Assembly (NCBI RefSeq): GCF_003097535.1 | Contig: NZ_CP029187.1 | Span: 2,356,001-2,420,000 of the forward strand | DNA: 64,000 nt | Reading direction: 5' to 3' | Source of the DNA: Flavobacterium pallidum | Lineage (GTDB): Bacteria; Bacteroidota; Bacteroidia; Flavobacteriales; Flavobacteriaceae | Shown: piece after piece, positions 55,170-63,921 of the stretch | Position numbering within the stretch: position 1 is the stretch's first letter | Layout: each line of letters opens with the position of its first letter | Position numbers and translations under genes: made by a program | The notes under the pieces: generated by a model | What the model saw: only the letters and a program-made list of their open reading frames with translations | The model's database searches: none | What the model was told of the DNA's origin: nothing

Positions 55170-55217
55170 TGCAACTATTTGATTGCAAATATAAATGCAA
55201 TTATTTGGTTGCACAAA
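55170..55217 (-). promoter_or_regulatory. ArsR operon promoter with two palindromic operators
   Basis: Two copies of TGCAAYTATTTGRTTGCA at 55170-55187 and 55196-55213, 26 bases apart, overlap a textbook promoter on the minus strand: TTTG (55217-55214), 20 bases, TATATTTG (55193-55186). One operator fills the spacer and the other covers the start site, a layout suited to autorepression by the ArsR protein. Confidence 0.8.
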
Positions 55218-55248
55218 TTATTTTTAAAAAATTTAACTTTTATTCAAG

Positions 55249-55593
55249 TTATGAAGATTTCAGGAAATCGCCATCGATAATCAGCAGTTTAACGCCGTTT
55301 TCTGACATGGAGCGGTGCGAGCTCAAATCATCGGAAACGATATAGGACATGCCTTTTGCCAGCGTGAATTTTTCGCCATTTTTCAATTCGCTGATGAAAC
55401 TGCCTTCGAGGCAATGTACGATATGGCCTTTTTGGCACCAATGATCGGCGAGGTAATTCGCGGAATATTCGACCATGCGCATCCGTATTTTGTCGAATTG
55501 CAAAGTTTGCCAGTAAGCGATTCCAGTAATGCCTTTGTGTTCCGTTTTTTCAACTGAAGGCCAGTCGATACTGTTGAAAAAGATATTATTCAT
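55249..55593 (-). CDS. DHCW-motif cupin-fold protein
   Basis: A 114-residue single cupin domain of the family named for a DHCW motif; here the segment reads ADHWCQKGHIVHCLEGSF (about 50-67). A second cupin motif is in GMSYIVSDDLSSHRSMSENG. The His/Cys residues could bind a metal. The enzymatic role, if any, is unknown. It is a stand-alone gene on the same strand as ArsR but upstream of its promoter. Confidence 0.83.
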   Translation of the reverse strand: MNNIFFNSIDWPSVEKTEHKGITGIAYWQTLQFDKIRMRMVEYSANYLADHWCQKGHIVHCLEGSFISELKNGEKFTLAKGMSYIVSDDLSSHRSMSENGVKLLIIDGDFLKSS

Positions 55594-55678
55594 GGAGAAT
55601 GTACTTTATGATGTGACAATATGAAAAGCAAACGGGATTGCTAATTTCGCTATATTTACCATTATAAACCATTTCAAA

Positions 55679-57484
55679 ATGAAAAAAAACATACTCATTT
55701 TAGCGGCCATCGCGCTTTTTTCCTGTAAAAATGACAAAGCCGACAACGCCATGCAAAGCGAAGTACAAACGTATCTCGACAGCTATAACAAGGAATACAA
55801 ACGGCTGAATGTCCTGGTGAATGAAACTTCGTGGCAAATGCAGATCCATATTGTTGAAGGCGATTCGACCAATGCCATAGCGAACAACAAAGCACAGGAA
55901 GAATACGCGAAATTCACCGGAAGCACAGCCAACATCAACATGGCTAAAAAATTCCTGGAGCATCCTGACGGGCTTACCGAATTACAGCTGAAGCAACTCA
56001 AAAGCATCCTCTACAAAGCGGCAAACAACCCGGAAACGCTTAAGGATGTCGTTACCGCGCGCATCAAGGCCGAAACAAAGCAAACGGAAAACCTTTTCGG
56101 CTTCGATTTCAAGATTGACGGTAAATCGGTTTCCGCAAATGATATCGATGCGGCACTTTCTGATGAAACCAATCTGGCCAAACGCAGGAAAGCCTGGGAA
56201 TCCAGCAAGGAAGTGGGGAAGGGGCTTAAAACTGGTTTGGCCAAACTCCGTGACCTGCGCAACAAAACCGTGCAGGGTCTTGGCTACAAGGATTTCTTTG
56301 ATTACCAGGTTTCCGATTATGGGATGACTACCGAAGAAATGCTGGCGATGCTGAAGCAATTCAACAAAGATTTGTATCCGTTGTTCCGCGAACTGCATAC
56401 CTATGCGCGTTATGAATATGCAAAAAAATATGGTGTAAAAGAAGTGCCGGACATGCTTCCTGCCGATTGGCTTCCAAACCGCTGGGGGCAGGATTGGAGC
56501 AGCCTGGTCGATGTGGAGGGTGTCAACCTGGATGCGGCTGTAAAACCCAAAGGTGCCGAATGGATTGTAAAGCAGGGCGAGCGTTTCTATGTGAGCATCG
56601 GCTTTCCGGAATTGCCGAAGACGTTTTGGGAAAAATCTGATCTGTATCCTGCGCCTGCCGGAGCGAATTATAAGAAGAACAACCACGCTTCTGCCTGGCA
56701 CATGGATTTGGATAAAGATGTGCGTTCACTGATGAGCGTGGAACCGAACAGCGAATGGTATGAAACCTCACACCATGAATTAGGTCACATCTACTATTAT
56801 ATTTCTTACAGCACACCGGAAGTTCCATACTTATTACGCGAAGGTGCCAACCGGGCATACCATGAAGCGCTGGGAAGTTTAATGGGTATGGCAGCAATGC
56901 AGAAGCCGTTTATGGAAAACCTCGGCCTGATCCCTAAAGGAACGAAATCTGACGAAATGCAGACGTTATTAAAAGAAGCGTTGAATTATGTTGTGTTCAT
57001 TCCATTTAGCACCGGTACGATGAGCATGTTCGAGCATGATCTGTATGCGAATAACCTGCCAGTAGACCAATTCAACAAACGCTGGTGGGAACTCGCTGCA
57101 CAATACCAGGGCATCGTCCCGCCGACGGTACGCGGGGAAGAATTTTGCGATGCAGCAACCAAAACGCATATTAATGATGATGCGGCGCAGTATTATGATT
57201 ATGCGCTCTCCTACATTTTGCTGTTCCAGATCCACGACCATATATCCAGGAACATTTTGCACCAGGATCCCCATGCGACAAATTATTACGGCAATAAGGA
57301 AGTGGGGAAGTTTATACAAGGTATCATGAAATCAGGTGCGACCGGAGACTGGCGTAAATTACTCCGTGAGAAAACCGGCAGCGACCTCAGTGCCAAAGCG
57401 ATGCTGGAGTATTTCAACCCGCTGATGGATTATCTGAAAGAACAGAATAAAGGCAGGAAATATACGATGCCGGCGTTGAAATAA
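55679..57484 (+). CDS. M2-family metallopeptidase (ACE-like dipeptidyl carboxypeptidase), lipoprotein
   Basis: A 601-residue zinc peptidase of the angiotensin-converting-enzyme family. A lipoprotein signal (LFSCK, Cys16) tethers it in the periplasm or outer membrane. The zinc site HHELGH is near residue 365, with the downstream Glu in YHEALGSLM; the C-terminal region includes FNKRWWELAAQYQGIVPP and the Tyr/His substrate-binding segments. It should remove C-terminal dipeptides from oligopeptides. It is transcribed alone and ends with a hairpin shared with the convergent LRR gene. Confidence 0.93.
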   Translation: MKKNILILAAIALFSCKNDKADNAMQSEVQTYLDSYNKEYKRLNVLVNETSWQMQIHIVEGDSTNAIANNKAQEEYAKFTGSTANINMAKKFLEHPDGLTELQLKQLKSILYKAANNPETLKDVVTARIKAETKQTENLFGFDFKIDGKSVSANDIDAALSDETNLAKRRKAWESSKEVGKGLKTGLAKLRDLRNKTVQGLGYKDFFDYQVSDYGMTTEEMLAMLKQFNKDLYPLFRELHTYARYEYAKKYGVKEVPDMLPADWLPNRWGQDWSSLVDVEGVNLDAAVKPKGAEWIVKQGERFYVSIGFPELPKTFWEKSDLYPAPAGANYKKNNHASAWHMDLDKDVRSLMSVEPNSEWYETSHHELGHIYYYISYSTPEVPYLLREGANRAYHEALGSLMGMAAMQKPFMENLGLIPKGTKSDEMQTLLKEALNYVVFIPFSTGTMSMFEHDLYANNLPVDQFNKRWWELAAQYQGIVPPTVRGEEFCDAATKTHINDDAAQYYDYALSYILLFQIHDHISRNILHQDPHATNYYGNKEVGKFIQGIMKSGATGDWRKLLREKTGSDLSAKAMLEYFNPLMDYLKEQNKGRKYTMPALK

Positions 57485-57487
57485 TCA

Positions 57488-57532
57488 ATGGTATTAAATC
57501 AAAAAGCTTCCCGTCAAAGGAAGCTTTTTTTG
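57488..57532. terminator. Terminator between M2 peptidase and LRR gene
   Basis: AAAAAGCTTCC-CGTCAAA-GGAAGCTTTTTTT, preceded by ATGGTATTAAATC. Nearly the same block recurs at 59055-59098 on the other side of the LRR gene. Confidence 0.85.
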
Positions 57533-57534
57533 TT

Positions 57535-58944
57535 TTACACCTTTATCAGCCTTTGAACGGCATGGTGTGTCCCGTTTTCAATCTTCATTAGATACGTGCC
57601 GCCGGAAAGCCCTGAAACGTCAATGAATGCCCCAATGGTCAGATTTTCATATGTTTTGACAATCATTCCTGTTACAGTGTAAATTTTCAGTTTCAACGGG
57701 CCGGAAATATTTTTTCCCTGAACCTGTATGATATCAGAAGCCGGATTTGGAGCCAGTATAAATTTTTCTATAGTATTTTCCGCAATTCCCATTTGTATCC
57801 CGACATCGCAATTGTCACCCGTATGCACGGCAACATTTCCGAATGCGTTGTAAAAATTACCTGGAATTATCGCTTCCTGCTCCCCATTATCGACACAAAT
57901 ATTTTGCAATGAAGGAAGATTTCCGAAAATGAGGCTGTAGAATAGCAGGTCCGCATCGTTATAAGAATAAATGCCATTATTGATATTAATCGATGCCAGG
58001 TTAGGGCTGTCCTTACAACTCAATTGCGATATAGCTGTCTGGCTGCAATCGATACTAGTTACTAAGGTGTTGTTCATCAGCAGTGATGACAGGTTATGCA
58101 AGGCGGATAAATCTATTGCAGTCAATGGATTGTCGCTCAATTCCATGTAAGTTATTTCAGTCGGAACAGATAAATCCAGATTGGAAATCATATTATGTGA
58201 AAGGAGCAGGTCGTCCAACTGTTCCACTCCATCGAGGTCAAGGCCTGTAAGTTGGTTATATCCGGCGGAAATAGCGGACAGGTTCCCCAGACCAGCGACA
58301 TTTAATTGCGATATTTGATTGTTATCGGCCGATAAGGTTTGAAGTTCGCTGAGCATCGTAAGGTCCATTGTAACAAATTCATTACCTGAAAGCCACAAAG
58401 TGCGCACCGATGGTATCGAATCAAATGACAATGTGCTTAGGTGGTTATCCTGGGAATTCAATTCTTCCAGGCCCGTGAGGCCGTCTAAATTTAAAGCAGT
58501 CAGTTGGTTGCTGTTGCACCATATTTCCTTTAATTGTGATAAACCTGAGATGTTCAGGCTGGAAAGCTGGTTGTGTCCGCAATTGAGGTAAGTCAGAGAC
58601 GGAATCATTGAAACATCCAGGGAAGTAAGGCTGTTACCGTCACAATGCAACCGCTTCAGGTTGGTAAAGTTAGCAATGCCTTCTAATGAAACAAGGTTGC
58701 CTGTGTCATCTATAAGCGACGTGCTTAATGCCAATCCGGTCACGGCGGCGGCTTCAGCCATTTGGATTTCGCCATCATCATTCGCATCCACATCAGTATT
58801 GTAATCATCTCCGTTGGCATTGGTTGCAGCCACAGCGTGTTGCACTAACCAGGCTTTAAAATCAGGATCCGGAATGTTGATGATTTGGGCAGTTCCCGTA
58901 AAATAAATGAACAGGAACAATAGATAAGTGTAGTGTTGCTTCAT
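57535..58944 (-). CDS. T9SS-secreted leucine-rich-repeat protein
   Basis: A 469-residue exported protein. The signal peptide ends near TGTAQ. An N-terminal region (IINIPDPDFKAWLVQHAVA, with DANDDGEIQ, an EF-hand-like Ca site) is followed by about a dozen 21-residue leucine-rich repeats with the pattern LxxLxCxxNxLxxLD (about 80-330). A DUF-like linker with one Cys pair comes next, and a C-terminal type A sorting domain (FILAPNPASDIIQVQG ... GGTYLMKIENG) closes it. It is probably a surface adhesin or binding protein. The gene is flanked by two near-identical terminator blocks. Confidence 0.9.
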   Translation of the reverse strand: MKQHYTYLLFLFIYFTGTAQIINIPDPDFKAWLVQHAVAATNANGDDYNTDVDANDDGEIQMAEAAAVTGLALSTSLIDDTGNLVSLEGIANFTNLKRLHCDGNSLTSLDVSMIPSLTYLNCGHNQLSSLNISGLSQLKEIWCNSNQLTALNLDGLTGLEELNSQDNHLSTLSFDSIPSVRTLWLSGNEFVTMDLTMLSELQTLSADNNQISQLNVAGLGNLSAISAGYNQLTGLDLDGVEQLDDLLLSHNMISNLDLSVPTEITYMELSDNPLTAIDLSALHNLSSLLMNNTLVTSIDCSQTAISQLSCKDSPNLASININNGIYSYNDADLLFYSLIFGNLPSLQNICVDNGEQEAIIPGNFYNAFGNVAVHTGDNCDVGIQMGIAENTIEKFILAPNPASDIIQVQGKNISGPLKLKIYTVTGMIVKTYENLTIGAFIDVSGLSGGTYLMKIENGTHHAVQRLIKV

Positions 58945-59054
58945 AAAATAGTGTTTATCGTATAAAGATATGAAAAGTCATGTTCAAACGAAAAACCAAT
59001 TCAAATATTGGCTATTGAATTGAAATAGAATATGTTACCTGAATGGAAAACCGT

Positions 59055-59098
59055 ATGGTACTTAAATCAAAAAGCTTCCGTTAAAGGAAGCTTTCTTT
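59055..59098. terminator. Terminator of the VOC gene, duplicate of 57488-57532
   Basis: AAAAAGCTTCC-GTTAAA-GGAAGCTTT preceded by ATGGTACTTAAATC; in the minus direction it follows the VOC stop by about 20 bases. About 41 of 45 aligned bases match the block at 57488. Confidence 0.8.
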
Positions 59099-59117
59099 AT
59101 TGTTTCAAACCGGATTA

Positions 59118-59555
59118 TTATAACTGGCCTTTGTGCCTTTCATCATAATCCACCATCCATTCGATCCCGTATTTATCCCGGAACATCCCGAAGTATGAGC
59201 CCCATGGACTGTCCATGATCGGCATTTCCACTTCGCCGCCTTCAGAAAGGGCATGGAATAATTGGTCGGCTTCTTCTTTGCTTTCCGCACCGATGGAGAT
59301 TTTGCTGCGGTTTTCCCTCTCGTTTGTTTTGCCCATAAACGACGGGACATCATTTCCCATCAGCACATTATTTCCGATTTGTAAAGCGATATGCATGATT
59401 TTATTTTCTTCGGTGGCAGGTATTGGAAAATCAGGATTCGGGAAATCCTTGAAGCGTACGACATTTGCAAATTCACCGCCAAAAGCGGCTTTGTAAAAAG
59501 TAAATGCTTCTTCTGCATTCCCGTTAAAGTTGATGTGTGGATTGATAAGCGCCAT
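59118..59555 (-). CDS. VOC-superfamily protein (PhnB/glyoxalase-like)
   Basis: A 145-residue single VOC domain of the PhnB/3-demethylubiquinone-methyltransferase-like group. The sequence MALINPHINFNGNAEEAFTFYKAAFGGEFANV is the usual opening, with the HIALQIGNNVLMGND metal-ligand strand and the C-terminal WGSYFGMFRDKYGIEWMVDY block. Function is not defined; many members are annotated as bleomycin resistance or glyoxalase proteins without support. Confidence 0.88.
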   Translation of the reverse strand: MALINPHINFNGNAEEAFTFYKAAFGGEFANVVRFKDFPNPDFPIPATEENKIMHIALQIGNNVLMGNDVPSFMGKTNERENRSKISIGAESKEEADQLFHALSEGGEVEMPIMDSPWGSYFGMFRDKYGIEWMVDYDERHKGQL

Positions 59556-59677
59556 AATTTGTTTAGTTTTTTGGGTTTTACCCTGTGGTTTATAATAAAT
59601 TATCTGTTTTCCAAAAGTAGCAGTAAATGCAGAAACCCATAAGGTACAAAAACGTAAAAGAAAGGGGGATTTGCGAC

Positions 59678-59750
59678 AGCCAACAGTTTCAGGGCTGCTG
59701 GGTCGGCGAATCGATGAGCAACCCAGTAACTCAGTGACGCAGCAGCTTAC
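59678..59750. repeat. CAGC/CAGTAAC-word quasi-palindrome upstream of uvrD
   Basis: GGCTGCTGGGT and, further on, ACCCAGTAACTCAGTGACGC with AGCAGC form a loose inverted repeat just before the uvrD promoter. Confidence 0.5.
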
Positions 59751-59769
59751 AACAACTAAAACTTTTCAT

Positions 59770-59777
59770 TATCTTTG
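59770..59777 (+). promoter_or_regulatory. -7 element of the uvrD promoter
   Basis: TATCTTTG (TAnnTTTG), 19 bases before the ATG at 59797; the -33 box is weak. Confidence 0.45.
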
Positions 59778-59796
59778 CCTTCTACACGAAAAGAAC

Positions 59797-62121
59797 ATGC
59801 AGCACCATATCAGCCAGTTAAACGAAGCCCAGCAACAACCTGTATTACATAAAGACGGCCCGATGATCATCATCGCAGGAGCCGGTTCTGGAAAAACCCG
59901 CGTACTTACTATACGGATTGCCTACCTGATGAGCCTGGGTGTCGATGCCTTCAACATCCTTGCACTCACCTTTACCAATAAGGCTGCGCGCGAAATGAAG
60001 AAAAGGATTTCCGATATCGTCGGTTCGACTGAAGCGAAAAACCTTTGGATGGGAACCTTTCACTCCGTTTTCGCAAGGATATTACGCGCCGAAGCTGACA
60101 AACTAGGCTATCCTTCGAACTTTACGATTTATGATACGCAGGATTCCGTAAGGTTGATTTCCGCAATCATTAAGGAAATGCAGTTGGACAAAGATATTTA
60201 TAAGCCAAAGCAGGTTTTCGGCCGCATTTCATCTTACAAAAACAGCCTGATTACGGTAAAAGCCTATTTCAATGACCCCGAATTGCAGGAAGCCGACGCT
60301 ATGTCTAAGAAGCCGCGCATCGGGGAAATTTACCAGAATTATGTAGACCGGTGTTTTAAAGCGGGCGCGATGGATTTTGACGATTTACTGCTCAAAACAA
60401 ACGAACTCCTGAACCGTTTCCCGGATGTATTGCTGAAATACCAAAACCGTTTTAAATACATCCTGGTCGATGAGTACCAGGATACGAATCACTCGCAATA
60501 CCTGATTGTACGGGCGTTGTCCGACCGTTTCCAGAATATTTGTGTCGTGGGCGACGACGCGCAGAGTATTTATGCGTTTCGTGGCGCGAACATCAATAAC
60601 ATCCTGAATTTCCAAAAGGATTATGAAGGCGTAAAAACATACCGACTCGAACAAAATTACCGTTCGTCAAAAAATATCGTTGAAGCGGCCAACTCGATTA
60701 TCGATAAGAATAAGGTCAAACTTGACAAAATCGTATGGACCGCAAATGATGACGGTCCGCCGATAAAAGTACACCGCAGCATGACCGACGGCGAAGAAGG
60801 CCGTTTCGTGGCAAGCACCATCTTCGAAAACAAGATGCAGAAGCAATTGATGAACAACAGTTTTGCGATTCTTTACCGCACCAATGCCCAATCGCGTGCT
60901 ATGGAAGATGCACTGCGCAAACGCGATATTCCTTACAGGATTTACGGTGGGTTATCGTTTTATCAACGAAAAGAGATTAAGGATGTCTTGTGCTACCTGC
61001 GTTTGGTATTGAATCCGAAAGACGAGGAAGCCCTGGTACGCGTGATCAATTATCCCGCGCGCGCCATCGGCAATACGACAATCGAAAAGCTGACCATCGC
61101 TGCCAACCATTACAAGCGGTCTATGTTTGAGGTGATGCAGAATATTGAGAAGATCGACCTGAAACTGAATGCCGGCACAAAAAACAAGATCACCGATTTC
61201 GTAACGATGATCCGGAGTTTTCAGGTTTTAAATGAAACGCATGATGCTTTTTTTATGGCCGATCACGTGACCAAGAAAACCGGCCTTGTGCAGGAACTGA
61301 AAAAGGATGCAACACCGGAAGGCATTGCGCGTATTGAAAACATCGAGGAATTGCTCAACGGTATGAAGGATTTCATCGAAGGGCAAAAGGAAATCGATGG
61401 CGCACGCGGTTCATTAGCCGAGTTTATGGAAGATGTCGCCCTGGCCACAGACCTCGACAACGATCCCGGTGATGACGACCGCGTAGCGCTGATGACCATT
61501 CACCTTGCGAAAGGCCTCGAATTTCCGTACGTGTTTATAGTCGGGATGGAAGAAGATTTATTCCCAAGCGCGATGAGCATGAGCACCCGCAGCGAACTTG
61601 AAGAGGAGCGCCGCCTGTTTTACGTAGCCTTAACCCGCGCTGAACATCAGGCTTATCTTACTTATGCGCAATCACGTTACCGCTGGGGTAAACTCAGCGA
61701 CAGCGAACCATCGCGTTTTATCGACGAGATTGACGGCCAGTATCTCGAATACCTTACTCCCGAAGAAAGTAACTATCGCTACCGCCCGATGATTGACATT
61801 GATATTTTCGGCGATGTTGATAAATCAAAACTGAGGCAGGCCAAACCAATATCATCTGCACCGCCAAAATACATCACCGATAACCAACCTAAACCTGAAA
61901 GCCCGATACGCCGCCTCAAACCGCTCAGCAGCCCGAAATCTCCGAGCGCTGCTGAAATGGATTTGTCAGTAGGGAATATTGTGATGCACGAACGCTTCGG
62001 GAAAGGGGAGGTTGTAAGTCTTGAGGGTGCAGGCGCAGACAAAAAAGCGGAAATCCGTTTTGATGTAGGTGGGATCAAGAAACTGTTGCTGCGTTTTGCG
62101 AAATTGGACATCATAGGTTAA
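59797..62121 (+). CDS. uvrD: UvrD/PcrA-type DNA helicase
   Basis: A 774-residue superfamily 1A 3'-to-5' helicase used in repair and in removing stalled polymerase. Motifs: Q-motif LNEAQQQPVLHKDGPMIIIAG, Walker A GAGSGKTRVL, TFTNKAAREM, DEYQDTN, GDDAQSIYAFRGA, LEQNYRSS, TIHLAKGLEFPYVFI and VALTRAE. The C-terminal Tudor-like domain (IVMHERFGKGEVVSLEG) is the RNA-polymerase-binding piece of PcrA. The start is MQHHISQLNEAQQQP (59797); the longer frame runs through intergenic repeat DNA. Confidence 0.95.
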   Translation: MQHHISQLNEAQQQPVLHKDGPMIIIAGAGSGKTRVLTIRIAYLMSLGVDAFNILALTFTNKAAREMKKRISDIVGSTEAKNLWMGTFHSVFARILRAEADKLGYPSNFTIYDTQDSVRLISAIIKEMQLDKDIYKPKQVFGRISSYKNSLITVKAYFNDPELQEADAMSKKPRIGEIYQNYVDRCFKAGAMDFDDLLLKTNELLNRFPDVLLKYQNRFKYILVDEYQDTNHSQYLIVRALSDRFQNICVVGDDAQSIYAFRGANINNILNFQKDYEGVKTYRLEQNYRSSKNIVEAANSIIDKNKVKLDKIVWTANDDGPPIKVHRSMTDGEEGRFVASTIFENKMQKQLMNNSFAILYRTNAQSRAMEDALRKRDIPYRIYGGLSFYQRKEIKDVLCYLRLVLNPKDEEALVRVINYPARAIGNTTIEKLTIAANHYKRSMFEVMQNIEKIDLKLNAGTKNKITDFVTMIRSFQVLNETHDAFFMADHVTKKTGLVQELKKDATPEGIARIENIEELLNGMKDFIEGQKEIDGARGSLAEFMEDVALATDLDNDPGDDDRVALMTIHLAKGLEFPYVFIVGMEEDLFPSAMSMSTRSELEEERRLFYVALTRAEHQAYLTYAQSRYRWGKLSDSEPSRFIDEIDGQYLEYLTPEESNYRYRPMIDIDIFGDVDKSKLRQAKPISSAPPKYITDNQPKPESPIRRLKPLSSPKSPSAAEMDLSVGNIVMHERFGKGEVVSLEGAGADKKAEIRFDVGGIKKLLLRFAKLDIIG

Positions 62122-62228
62122 ACGTTTAAGTTCGAATTGGATTTCAGCAGAAATATCCTTAAATTAACGTTTCAATTAATATAAGCAACAGGACTGCCAA
62201 CTGCTACTGCCTACTGAAACACTGAATC

Positions 62229-62849
62229 ATGAGCCAACTTATCAAAATTTACGAAGACAAACCCAACGAAGCGGCCATAGCCAAAGTCGTTAAAATACTG
62301 CAGGAAGGCGGCCTGGTCATTTATCCGACGGATACCGTTTATGGATTGGGTTGTGACATCACCAATTCCAAAGCCCTGGAACGTATAGCGAAAATTAAAG
62401 GTATTAAGCTCGATAAGGCAAATTTTTCTTTCGTTTGTTACGATCTAAGCAACCTGTCGGATTATGTGAAACAGATTGATACCGCTACGTTTAAATTGCT
62501 CAAACGCGCGTTGCCGGGGCCTTATACTTTTATTTTACCGGGAAATAATAACCTTCCTAAGGAATTCAAGAAAAAAACCACGGTAGGAATCCGTGTGCCC
62601 GACAATAATATCGCACGTTGCCTGGTCGAGAAATTAGGGAATCCGATTGTGTCTACTTCCATTCATGACGATGATGAAGTATTGGAATATTCGACCGATC
62701 CGGAACTGATTTACGAGAAATGGCAAAACCTTGTGGATGCTGTAATTGATGGAGGTTACGGAGACAATCTTGCCTCGACGATCATCGACCTCTCAGGATA
62801 CGAACCCGTGGTGGTCCGTGAAGGAAAAGGAAGTCTTGAGATTCTGTAA
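62229..62849 (+). CDS. Sua5/YciO/YrdC-family protein, YciO-like
   Basis: A 206-residue protein of the threonylcarbamoyl-AMP synthase superfamily. YPTDTVYGLGCDITNS is the shared signature. Further on, however, the sequence follows E. coli YciO rather than TsaC/Sua5: NFSFVCYDLSNLSDYV, ALPGPYTFIL, VGIRVPDNNIARCL, STSIHDDDE, VIDGGYGDNLASTIIDL and the terminal EPVVVREGKGSLEIL. TsaC makes the t6A modification intermediate; the role of YciO is less clear. It is monocistronic, with no clear promoter, in a gap with CAACTGCTACTGCCTACTGA-like words. Confidence 0.87.
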   Translation: MSQLIKIYEDKPNEAAIAKVVKILQEGGLVIYPTDTVYGLGCDITNSKALERIAKIKGIKLDKANFSFVCYDLSNLSDYVKQIDTATFKLLKRALPGPYTFILPGNNNLPKEFKKKTTVGIRVPDNNIARCLVEKLGNPIVSTSIHDDDEVLEYSTDPELIYEKWQNLVDAVIDGGYGDNLASTIIDLSGYEPVVVREGKGSLEIL

Positions 62850-62859
62850 TTGTGATGAA

Positions 62860-62905
62860 TCATCAGATTTTTAGAAAGTCAGGACAAATCTGAAGATCAG
62901 ATAAT
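62860..62905. repeat. ATCAGAT-word inverted repeat
   Basis: CATCAGATTTTTAG and CAAATCTGAAGATCAGATAAT-like words form overlapping hairpins between the YciO-like gene and the serine hydrolase gene. Confidence 0.45.
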
Positions 62906-62919
62906 CTGATAATCTTTCC

Positions 62920-63921
62920 TTACGCCCCTTTCCTGTCATTATAAACTTCCCTCGAAATTTCCCCAATCAATGATGAGAGTGCTTTGGTGTCGTTGCCTTT
63001 GGTCATTACCGTGAGCAGGTACGTTTTTCCATCGACGTATACAATTGCTGATTCGTGAAGCTGGATCTGATCGACATTTCCCGCCTCTCCGAATTTGTGA
63101 ATCAGCCTGACACCTTCAGGAAGCCCCTGCGCAATGCCATCTTTGAATTCACATTCGCTGAGCAGTTCTGCCGCATACTCGGAATCCTTTGGTGAAAGAT
63201 AATTCGCATTGTAAATCGACCTCATGAAAAGAGAATATTGCGATGCCTTAAAGTAATAATGCTGCGCGTACATGTTCGGGACTTCCAACCCGATATCAGC
63301 AAACATTTTCTGCAGGATTTCCGGTTTCATATACGTCTCCAAAAGCGCCGTGGCATTGTTATCCGAATAGCGGATCATATATTCCAGCAGTTCCTTGATC
63401 GTGTAGTTATGCCCAAGCTGAATGGATTTGGCCGAATACATCACATGCTTATTGATGTCAAATACTTTAGTGTACGCTACAAGCTTGTTCAGGAATCCGG
63501 GATTTTCCTCGGACATCTTCAGGATGGCCATCATCACAGGCACCTTGAATAGCGATCCGGGTTCGTAAGCTTCATTTTCGTTAATGTCAATCCATTCCCT
63601 GTTCGATCTTAGGTATACTGATGCGTTAATAACGCCGTTGTTCTTTTTATACTGCTCAATAATTCCGGTCAGCTTATTCTTTATCGGCTGCAGGCTTTCA
63701 GATTCACATTCCCCGTCTACGAACATAATGGGTTTGATGAATTTATACCCTTCAAGCCTTTTGATATTGTAATTGCAGGCATAAGCGGCCGGTTCAGCCT
63801 CCTTGATCTTATTGTTCTTACTGTCGATATAGCTGCTGACTAAAAAGGTCAGTCCGGCTACTATCACCGACATACCCAGTATGTGCCACACTGAATATTT
63901 TTTTGCGGAAGGATTTGTCAT
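62920..63921 (-). CDS. Membrane-anchored class A beta-lactamase-like serine hydrolase
   Basis: A 333-residue protein with one N-terminal membrane segment (about 13-33) and a beta-lactamase2 (PF13354) domain. The nucleophile motif is PGSLFKVP (SxxK), the second motif YSDNNA (SDN) fits, but the third is HKFGEAG in place of KTG. Conserved LHESAIVYVDGKTYLLTVMTKG lies near the end. The altered third motif argues against true beta-lactamase action; a peptidase, esterase or cell-wall enzyme is likelier. The start MTNPSAKKYS (63921) is preferred to an ATG 30 bases upstream. Confidence 0.86.
   Translation of the reverse strand: MTNPSAKKYSVWHILGMSVIVAGLTFLVSSYIDSKNNKIKEAEPAAYACNYNIKRLEGYKFIKPIMFVDGECESESLQPIKNKLTGIIEQYKKNNGVINASVYLRSNREWIDINENEAYEPGSLFKVPVMMAILKMSEENPGFLNKLVAYTKVFDINKHVMYSAKSIQLGHNYTIKELLEYMIRYSDNNATALLETYMKPEILQKMFADIGLEVPNMYAQHYYFKASQYSLFMRSIYNANYLSPKDSEYAAELLSECEFKDGIAQGLPEGVRLIHKFGEAGNVDQIQLHESAIVYVDGKTYLLTVMTKGNDTKALSSLIGEISREVYNDRKGA

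Noticed and set aside
55982..56701. A 239-codon minus-strand frame inside the M2 peptidase gene
   Set aside because: Antisense shadow; the M2 gene is complete and conserved.
59671..59796. N-terminal extension of uvrD
   Set aside because: It covers a repeat and a promoter element; homology starts at 59797.
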